Shown here: piece after piece, positions 1-7,090 of the stretch
Layout: every line of letters begins with the position of its first letter
Position numbering within the stretch: the stretch's first letter is position 1
Assembly (NCBI GenBank): GCA_011390035.1
Contig: JAABTE010000036.1
Span: 1-13,608 of the forward strand
DNA length: 13,608 nucleotides
Direction: 5' to 3'
From: Desulfobacteraceae bacterium
GTDB taxonomy: Bacteria > Desulfobacterota > Desulfobacteria > Desulfobacterales > JAABSP01
Notes under the pieces: generated by a model
What the model saw: only the letters and a program-made list of their open reading frames with translations
The model's database searches: none
Told to the model about the DNA's origin: nothing
Program-made: the position numbers and the translations under genes

Positions 1-215
1 GAGGTTGGCCAGCCGGACGAGCTTGACGGGCTGAAGCCGGCTGGTGGCGATGTTCACGGGGCATTCGAGGACGCAGGACCTGCAGGTCCAGCACATGTGA
101 CTTTCCGCGGCGACCCAGCCCAAAACCCACGCGGTAAAGATTCGGATCCGACGATTGCGTGAATACCCTTGACCAAAGGGCCGAAAATCGCCGTCAGTTC
201 ATCTTCGTCAATCAT
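1..215 (-). CDS. 4Fe-4S (ferredoxin/HdrC-like) protein, N-terminal part, apparent -1 frameshift, runs off the window
   Basis: The ATG at 215-213 opens a frame beginning MIDEDELTAI, which by itself would stop at 54-56 after 53 residues. If the frame steps back one base at the T-run (the A4 at 184-187 on the plus strand), it continues seamlessly as FRPFGQGYSRNRR, then FTAWVLGWVAAE, then MCWTCRSCVLECPVN, and stays open to the window edge. The motif C-x2-C-x2-C-x3-C-P binds one [4Fe-4S] cluster, as in bacterial ferredoxins and HdrC-like electron-transfer subunits. The simplest reading is one missing base in a homopolymer, either a sequencing error or a real mutation. Programmed slippage is possible but less likely. 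The gene starts 6 nt after the Cas6-like gene stop, with a GTGGGG ribosome-binding stretch inside that gene's last codons, so the two look co-transcribed. The family beyond a 4Fe-4S protein cannot be fixed from 72 residues. Without the frameshift, the in-frame starts are TTG at 123 or ATG at 96. Confidence 0.7.
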
Positions 216-221
216 AATGCA

Positions 222-1205
222 TTACCCCACCACCCGCCTCTTGCCCGGCACATGGGAGGCGGCCACGAACTTGCCTAGGCCGAAGCTGGTCTGCTTGCCC
301 AGATGCACCTTTTCGCAGAAGCGCACCAAAGGCAGAAATTCCGCCACCGCGCCCTCGTAGGTGGCCGAGCCCATCACGCCGCCCATGAGCATCTCCTGCT
401 CCTGGCGCATGGAGTAGCGCCGCCAGTCGAACCACTTGAGGCTGTTTTCCACCATCCGCACCGATCTGGCCCGCTCGATCAGGCCGTTGTAATCAAGGGC
501 CGGGCCGCCCTCGCCCCAGCAGGCCATCAGGCTGGAAACCCGGCGCAGCATCACCCTTGTCAGGTCCACGAAGGGGATATCGGCGGCCAGCCGGTTGTCC
601 TTTTTATAGCGCAGGGGGGTTTCCAGCATCACGCGGAGCCTGCGGGTGGCGAGGGCGTCCGCCGGGGCCTCGGTGAGGCGCAGGTCGGCGACGGCCTCGG
701 GCACGTCCACCCGCCCCTCCTCCGGCCGATACAGAATCCGGTTGTCCCTTTCCACCGACACCAGGCAAAAGCTCCCGCCATCCCCTTGCCGCCGGCGGCC
801 AATGCCGATTTTTCCCATCCGCTCGAAGGCGTGGATGAAATGGGGCAGATTCCGGTTCACCTCGCCGAAGAGCAGCAGGTGGAAATCGAACTCGTCTCCG
901 GCCTTGTATTGGGTCTTGCCGTCCATGGGCGGCTCGATCACAAAGGGATGGGGAACGGCGGCGACGCGGGACCCCTCCGGCGGAGCGACGGCCAGACCGG
1001 TTTCGAACACGCGGGTATAAACGCATTCCCGCCGCAGATCGCAGGCCTCGCAGTCGGGGCCGCCGGGCTGTTCCGGCACCGGAAAGGCGCAGCAGACCTT
1101 TTTCAGGGCGCGGCCGAACACGCCCCGGAACGTGGACCCCTTGTACCAGGGCAACAGCGCCTCGTTGTCGAACCGACAGCGGAACAGATATTTTCCGAAT
1201 TCCAT
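222..1205 (-). CDS. Cas6-like RAMP protein (CRISPR pre-crRNA endoribonuclease superfamily), no cas neighbours
   Basis: The protein has 327 residues. Family signatures are a glycine-rich GKIGIGRRR segment at about 131-139 followed by a beta strand, the segment LETPLRYKKDN at about 195-204, and the C-terminal LGKQTSFGLGKF at about 302-313, which is the G-loop typical of Cas6 and other RAMP proteins (PF10040 type). A Cys set C39-x12-C52-x2-C55-x5-C61 near the N terminus looks like a small metal-binding knuckle, also seen in this branch. Cas6 proteins cut pre-crRNA in the repeat. I cannot name a catalytic His here with confidence. I chose the ATG at 1205 because GAAGGG lies about 9 nt upstream and the RAMP fold starts at MEFGKYLF. 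The 38-residue upstream extension in the same frame is encoded by a 16-bp tandem repeat and is unlikely to be protein. No other cas gene and no CRISPR array is visible. The partner is the 4Fe-4S gene downstream. Confidence 0.8.
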   Translation of the reverse strand: MEFGKYLFRCRFDNEALLPWYKGSTFRGVFGRALKKVCCAFPVPEQPGGPDCEACDLRRECVYTRVFETGLAVAPPEGSRVAAVPHPFVIEPPMDGKTQYKAGDEFDFHLLLFGEVNRNLPHFIHAFERMGKIGIGRRRQGDGGSFCLVSVERDNRILYRPEEGRVDVPEAVADLRLTEAPADALATRRLRVMLETPLRYKKDNRLAADIPFVDLTRVMLRRVSSLMACWGEGGPALDYNGLIERARSVRMVENSLKWFDWRRYSMRQEQEMLMGGVMGSATYEGAVAEFLPLVRFCEKVHLGKQTSFGLGKFVAASHVPGKRRVVG

Positions 1206-1224
1206 CTCTCGCATCCCTTCTTTG

Positions 1225-1336
1225 GATGATCTCCGAACCGGATGATCTCCGGCCTGAATTATCTCCGACATGGGTGAACGCCGGCCTCGATGATCGCAGG
1301 CGTTGGTAATCGCCGGCATTGGTGGCCGCCGAAGCG
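1225..1336. repeat. seven tandem degenerate 16-bp repeats
   Basis: Seven consecutive 16-bp units start at 1225, 1241, 1257, 1273, 1289, 1305 and 1321. The best units read gatgatctccggcctg and gatgatctccgaaccg. Others drift (aattatctccgacatg, ggtgaacgccggcctc, gatgatcgcaggcgtt, ggtaatcgccggcatt, ggtggccgccgaagcg) but keep the period and the core NNTNATCNCCGGCNTN. Because 16 is not a multiple of three, the array shifts frame at each unit, which argues against coding. It lies 20-131 bp upstream of the Cas6-like start, inside the probable 5' leader. There is no spacer sequence, so it is not a CRISPR array. Confidence 0.8.
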
Positions 1337-1342
1337 CCGCCT

Positions 1343-1371
1343 GATGTATCCTTTTTGCTGCCCCGCGTCAA
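1343..1371 (-). promoter_or_regulatory. possible secondary promoter for the Cas6-like gene
   Basis: On the minus strand TTGACG (1371-1366) is followed after 17 bp by TACATC (1348-1343). The -35 box matches 5 of 6 consensus bases, but the -10 box matches only 3 of 6, so this is weak. A transcript from here would start just outside the 16-bp array and carry all of it in the leader. Confidence 0.3.
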
Positions 1372-1403
1372 GAGGCGAAACCGGCGCCACCCTTGCACCC
1401 CTT

Positions 1404-1445
1404 GGTCATTATAAACGATCCCCAGATCATTATAAACGATTCGCC
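1404..1445. repeat. two tandem 21-bp repeats carrying a minus-strand -10 element
   Basis: The units are 1404-1424 and 1425-1445 (17 of 21 identical), sharing the exact core tcattataaacgat at 1406-1419 and 1427-1440. Read on the minus strand the core contains a perfect TATAAT in each unit, so the repeat duplicates the -10 element facing the Cas6-like gene. Confidence 0.8.
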
Positions 1446-1457
1446 GGATTCCGTCAC
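1429..1457 (-). promoter_or_regulatory. probable sigma70-type promoter for the Cas6-like gene
   Basis: Minus-strand GTGACG (1457-1452) is separated by exactly 17 bp from TATAAT (1434-1429). The -10 box is perfect and the -35 box matches 4 of 6. The -35 box sits in the nearer copy of the 25-bp repeat and the -10 box in the nearer copy of the 21-bp repeat. Transcription would start about 215 nt before the Cas6-like start codon, giving a long leader that contains the 16-bp array. This is inferred from sequence only. Confidence 0.5.
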
Positions 1458-1496
1458 GACCATCTTAGCCCGATTCCGTCACGACCCTCTTAGCCC
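1447..1496. repeat. two tandem 25-bp direct repeats, 24/25 identical
   Basis: The units are 1447-1471 and 1472-1496. Both begin gattccgtcacgacc and end tcttagccc, with one difference (catc against cctc) in the middle. On the minus strand each unit carries GTGACG, and the nearer unit carries GGCTAAGAT, a -10-like string also found upstream of the gene at 12442. The high identity implies a recent duplication or a selected pair of binding sites. Confidence 0.85.
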
Positions 1497-1575
1497 GCCC
1501 GGATTCGCCCTTTTGACGCCCCATGTATCATACCACCTTTTTTATCCGCTTTCACCGCCCCGCTACAAGAATGTT

Positions 1576-1604
1576 TTGACGGACATCGGCGCATCGCATA
1601 TTAT
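1576..1604 (+). promoter_or_regulatory. strong sigma70-type promoter for the PKD-repeat gene
   Basis: TTGACG (1576-1581), a 17-bp spacer and TATTAT (1599-1604) give 5/6 and 5/6 matches at ideal spacing. Transcription would begin around 1611, about 60 nt before the start codon at 1671, which is preceded by AAGGAG. Confidence 0.65.
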
Positions 1605-1670
1605 GAGACGTAAACCGGCATTGCCGGAACCGGAAACAACGGCGAAACACCCTCAAAAAAGGAGACGGGG

Positions 1671-2729
1671 ATGAGAGTCAAGCGTTCAGCAACCAAGGCG
1701 ATAACAGGCGGATGGAAACTTTTCGGCATTACACTGATGCTTCTGGCGCTGACGGCGGCCGTGCCCGACGCGGCGCCGGCCCAGGAGGAAAACCAGCTTC
1801 CCGAGATCACCACCTACAAGGCCGAGTGGCTGGACCCGGCCACATTCAAGGCCCGCTTCACCTGCGTCGCCACCGACCCGGACGGCACGGTGGCCTCCTA
1901 CGCCCTGGATTTCGGCGACGACACCGAGCCGGCCGTCAACGCCACCGGCATGTTCGACCACTCCTTTGCCGGCGCCGGCGCTTACGATACCGTCTGCTCG
2001 GCCACGGACAACGAGGGCGGCGTCCGAACCGCCGCCCTTACGGTGGACATCGCCGAGGGACAGGACCCGGACGAGAACATCCTCCCGCGCTTTACCCAAT
2101 TTTACGCGGAATGGCTCGACCCGGCCACGCTGGAGGCCCGCTTCACCGCCCAGGCCACCGATCCGGACGGGCAGATCGTCTCCTACACCATCAACTTCGA
2201 CGATGATACCGCGCCCGTCACCAACGCCACAGGCGTATTCGTCCATAAGTTTCCCGGGGAAGGCACCTACACTGTGGTCTGCGTGGCAACGGACAACGAC
2301 GGCGGCTCCCGTTCCATCGATCTGCCCGTGGTGATCGAAGACGGGGTGGACCCCACTGAAAACATCCTGCCGCAATTCACAAAATTCATCGCCACCTGGC
2401 TGGACATGGCGGCGCGCAAGGCCCAGTTCACCTGCGCGGCCACGGACCCGGACGGCCAGATCATCTCCTACGCCATCGATTATGACGACGGCACCCAAAA
2501 GGTCTCCAACGCCACCGGCGTGTTCATCCACATCTTCGGGGCCGACGGGGATTTTCTGGTCTCCTGCTCCGCAACGGACGACGACGGCGGCACCCGGACC
2601 ATCGATCTGCCGGTCTCAATCGAGGGCGGCGGCAATGACCCCGGCGACGATGATGATGACGGTGACGGTAACGGTAACGACAACGACACCAACAACTGCT
2701 TCATCTCCGGCGCCGCGGGCCGCCGGTAG
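1671..2729 (+). CDS. secreted protein with three PKD-type repeats and a short CFI-like C terminus
   Basis: The protein has 352 residues. Residues 1-38 form a Sec signal peptide: basic start, hydrophobic LFGITLMLLALTAAV, likely cleavage after DAAPA. Three tandem repeats of exactly 95 residues begin at L43, L138 and L233. Each has a WLD motif, ATDPDG and a closing SATDNEGG/ATDDDGG, the pattern of PKD/Ig-like beta-sandwich domains of extracellular proteins. An Asp/Asn/Gly-rich linker follows (about 320-342), perhaps Ca-binding. The tail is NNCFISGAAGRR. CFI at the start of a C-terminal segment recalls the CFI-box sorting signals, but here the protein stops at once with no membrane helix, so the signal looks truncated. 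Cys pairs C65/C109 and C255/C299 suggest a disulfide in repeats 1 and 3. Repeat 2 keeps C204 but has A160 instead of the partner. The start has a good AAGGAG site. The specific function is unknown; binding or adhesion at the cell surface is a guess. Confidence 0.8.
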   Translation: MRVKRSATKAITGGWKLFGITLMLLALTAAVPDAAPAQEENQLPEITTYKAEWLDPATFKARFTCVATDPDGTVASYALDFGDDTEPAVNATGMFDHSFAGAGAYDTVCSATDNEGGVRTAALTVDIAEGQDPDENILPRFTQFYAEWLDPATLEARFTAQATDPDGQIVSYTINFDDDTAPVTNATGVFVHKFPGEGTYTVVCVATDNDGGSRSIDLPVVIEDGVDPTENILPQFTKFIATWLDMAARKAQFTCAATDPDGQIISYAIDYDDGTQKVSNATGVFIHIFGADGDFLVSCSATDDDGGTRTIDLPVSIEGGGNDPGDDDDDGDGNGNDNDTNNCFISGAAGRR

Positions 2730-2745
2730 CGGGAAGACGAGGGTC

Positions 2746-3713
2746 ATGGAAACGGAAAATATCCGGCTGGGCATCAGCGCCTGCCTTATGGGCCAGAAGG
2801 TGCGCTATGACGGAGGCCACAAGTGGGATCGCTTTCTCACGGACACCCTGGGCCGTTATGTGGAATACGTCCCGGTCTGCCCCGAGGTGGAGTGCGGCCT
2901 GGGAACCCCCCGGGAGGCCATGCGCCTGGTGGGGAACCCGGCCGCCCCCCGGCTTGTAACGGTGCGATCCGGCGTCGATCTGACGGACCGGATGCGCCAG
3001 TGGGCGGCCGGCCGCGTGGCGGAACTTGCGGATGAAAACCTGTGCGGCTTCATCTTCAAGAGCGATTCGCCCTCCTCGGGAATGGAGCGGGTGAAGGTCT
3101 ATAGCGACTCTGGAATGCCGGTGAAAACCGGCGTCGGCCTCTTCGCCCGGGCCTTCATGGATCGCTTTCCCCTCATTCCCACCGAGGAGGAGGGGCGGCT
3201 GCATGATCCGGGCCTGCGGGAAAACTTCATCGAGCGGATCTTCACCCTTCGGCGATGGCGGAAGCTGCTGACGGAAAGCCCCACCCCCGGCGGGCTGGTG
3301 GATTTTCACACCCGAAACAAGCTGCTGATAAGAGCCCACTGCGAAAGACATTACCGGGAGATGGGCAAGCTGGTGGCGGAGGCGGGCGCCTCGGGCCGAA
3401 CCGGGGGCGCCGGCGGGCCATTGGCCGAGCGGCTGGACAGGTACGAAACCCTGCTGATGGGCGCCCTGTCGCTTCGGGCCACCCATAAAAAGCATGTGAA
3501 CGTCCTCCAGCACATGATGGGCTACCTGAAAAAGGTTCTGTCGGCCGATGAAAAACAGGAGCTGCTGGAACTTATCGACCTGTACCGCCGCCAGCTCGTT
3601 CCGCTGGTGGCGCCGCTGACGCTGCTGAATCATTACATCCGAAAATACGACGTGGCCTATCTGAAGGATCAGACCTACGTTCAGCCCCATCCGGTGGAAC
3701 TGAAGCTGCGCAA

Positions 3714-3723
<10 letters not shown>
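2746..3723 (+). CDS. DUF523-DUF1722 (YbgA-like) protein with probable Fe-S centre
   Basis: The protein has 325 residues. The N-terminal DUF523 domain (about 6-155) has the signature SACLMGQKVRYDGGHK, then CPEVECGLGTPRE, then CGFIFKSDSPSSG. The three conserved cysteines are C13, C45 and C100; C50 is an extra one. The DUF523 family includes the thiouracil desulfidase TudS, a [4Fe-4S] enzyme whose cluster is held by three such cysteines, so a cluster with one open coordination site is expected here. The C-terminal DUF1722 domain (about 195-315, from RNKLLIRAHCERHY to DQTYVQPHPVELK) is the part shared with E. coli YbgA. A substrate cannot be read from sequence. The start is ATG 2746, 16 nt after the PKD gene stop with a GAGGG site upstream, so the two genes are probably co-transcribed. 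The open frame extends back to 2482 through the PKD gene, but that part is a shadow. The 3' end overlaps the opposing kinase gene by 10 bp. Confidence 0.85.
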
Positions 3724-6104
<2,381 letters not shown>

Positions 6105-6155
6105 CTTTCCATCCTTATATTGTTTTTTCAGGCGCGGGCGGCTTCGCTCCGGGCT

Positions 6156-6185
6156 ATTTTAGCAGAAAAAAGGGCGGGATTTCAA
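6156..6185 (-). promoter_or_regulatory. probable promoter for the PAS hybrid kinase
   Basis: On the minus strand TTGAAA (6185-6180) is followed after 18 bp by TAAAAT (6161-6156), preceded by TGC to give an extended -10 (TGCTAAAAT). The start codon lies about 50 nt downstream. The -10 is flanked by a small palindrome, GCTATTTTAGC. Confidence 0.5.
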
Positions 6186-6390
6186 TCCATCGCCTAATGG
6201 AAAAACGGATTGCGCCGCAGCCCCGCTTTATGGTAACTTGACCCGAATGCAATCTCATCCGGCCGGAGGATATTGAAATCACTCGCAAAGCATGGCAAGC
6301 CGGACCCAGGTCCAATCAAGGGGCCAATCCAGCTTCACCCGGAAACCAGACACCAGCTTCACCCGGAAAACAGACAGGACGTAAAAAAAA
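6186..6390. other. intergenic stretch upstream of the endonuclease III gene
   Basis: The stretch between the kinase promoter and the TTG start at 6391 contains the 24-bp tandem duplication at 6329-6376 and an A-rich run before the start. I see no convincing rightward sigma70 promoter with correct spacing, no hairpin terminator and no open frame that looks coding. Confidence 0.5.
6329..6376. repeat. two tandem 24-bp direct repeats, 23/24 identical
   Basis: The units 6329-6352 and 6353-6376 both begin ccagcttcacccggaaa and end cagaca, differing only at one base (c or a) between these parts. The pair ends 14 bp before the TTG start of the endonuclease III gene, and the second copy contributes the ACAGGA that may serve as its ribosome-binding site. 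Confidence 0.85.
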
Positions 6391-7077
6391 TTGAAAAACA
6401 AACGGCAAAAGGTGCAACGGATCAACGACCGCCTTGAGCAGTTCTACGGCGTTCCGGGCATGAAGGCGGCCCATGCCGACCCCATGCGCAGCCTCGTGTT
6501 GACGATATTATCTCAAAACACCAGCGATGCCAACTCCTTTAAGGCCTTCGCGGACATGGAACGGGAATACCCGGCGCCGGAGGGCGGCATCGACTGGGAC
6601 CGGGTGGCCAACGCCCCGGCCGACCAACTGGCCAGGGTGATCCGCACCGGCGGCCTGGCCAACCAGAAGAGCGAGCGGATTCAGAACATACTCCGATGGA
6701 TCCAAAGGGAATACGGCGCCTATAGACTAGACGCCCTGGCCGACATGGACCCGGATGCGGCCATCGCCCTGTTCACCCGGCACAAGGGCATCGGCATCAA
6801 GACCATCGCCGTGGTGCTGGCCTTTTCCAGCGGGGCGGACATCTTTCCGGTGGACACGCATGTTCACCGGGTCTGCCGCCGGCTGGGGCTGGTGGATGAA
6901 AAAAGCTCGGCGGAAAAGACCTTTTACGCCATGCGGCCCCTGATTCCCGAGGGCAAGGGCATCCCTTTGCACATGAACTTCATCCGCCTTGGCCGCGAGA
7001 TCTGCCGGGCCCGGGGGCCCGCCTGCGCGGAATGCCCCCTTTCCGGCCTGTGCGATTTCGCCGGCGGCCGGCAATAG
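6391..7077 (+). CDS. endonuclease III-type DNA glycosylase/AP lyase with [4Fe-4S] cluster
   Basis: The protein has 228 residues, a normal length for the Nth family. The N-terminal helix has SLVLTILSQNTSDANS, the counterpart of the Nth LVAVxLSQ(A/N)T segment. The helix-hairpin-helix is HKGIGIKTIAVVL (131-143) with the catalytic lysine K137. It is followed by FPVDTHVHRVCRRLGL with the catalytic D155. The C-terminal cluster loop is C205-x6-C212-x2-C215-x5-C221, the canonical Nth spacing. It should remove oxidised pyrimidines and nick abasic sites in base excision repair. Its exact substrate range may differ from E. coli Nth, because the loop residues are not the usual LPGVGRKTA. The start is TTG: an in-frame TAA lies at 6382-6384 directly upstream, and the first ATG (residue 24) would cut into the fold. 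AGGA lies about 11 nt before the TTG. The chemoreceptor gene starts 13 nt after its stop. Confidence 0.88.
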   Translation: MKNKRQKVQRINDRLEQFYGVPGMKAAHADPMRSLVLTILSQNTSDANSFKAFADMEREYPAPEGGIDWDRVANAPADQLARVIRTGGLANQKSERIQNILRWIQREYGAYRLDALADMDPDAAIALFTRHKGIGIKTIAVVLAFSSGADIFPVDTHVHRVCRRLGLVDEKSSAEKTFYAMRPLIPEGKGIPLHMNFIRLGREICRARGPACAECPLSGLCDFAGGRQ

Positions 7078-7090
7078 GCGGCGGCCGGCG

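Larger units (their letters stand above)
1206..1670. other. divergent intergenic region, repeat-rich
   Basis: This region separates the leftward Cas6-like gene from the rightward PKD-repeat gene. It holds three tandem repeat families (16, 21 and 25 bp units), at least one good promoter in each direction, and AT-rich stretches unlike the flanking GC-rich genes. Open frames crossing it are repeat-encoded (for example the leftward frame reading MPAITNACDHRGRRS) and I do not regard them as genes. Confidence 0.7.

Noticed and set aside
303..1229. Plus-strand open frame of 308 codons
   Set aside because: It is the complement of the Cas6-like gene, rich in His, Gln and Pro, with no family resemblance and no ribosome-binding site.
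1206..1319. Longer Cas6-like protein starting at 1319
   Set aside because: The extra 38 residues are encoded by the 16-bp array, and the ATG at 1205 has a better ribosome-binding site and begins the fold.
1225..1336. CRISPR array next to a Cas6-like gene
   Set aside because: The 16-bp units are directly adjacent with no spacers and are too short and degenerate for CRISPR repeats.
2482..2745. N-terminal extension of the DUF523 protein
   Set aside because: It overlaps the PKD gene in another frame and has a Thr/Pro/Ser-rich shadow composition. The DUF523 signature begins right after ATG 2746.
6989..7090. Longer chemoreceptor start overlapping the endonuclease gene
   Set aside because: It would overlap the Fe-S loop codons of the upstream gene by 89 nt and adds only low-complexity residues.
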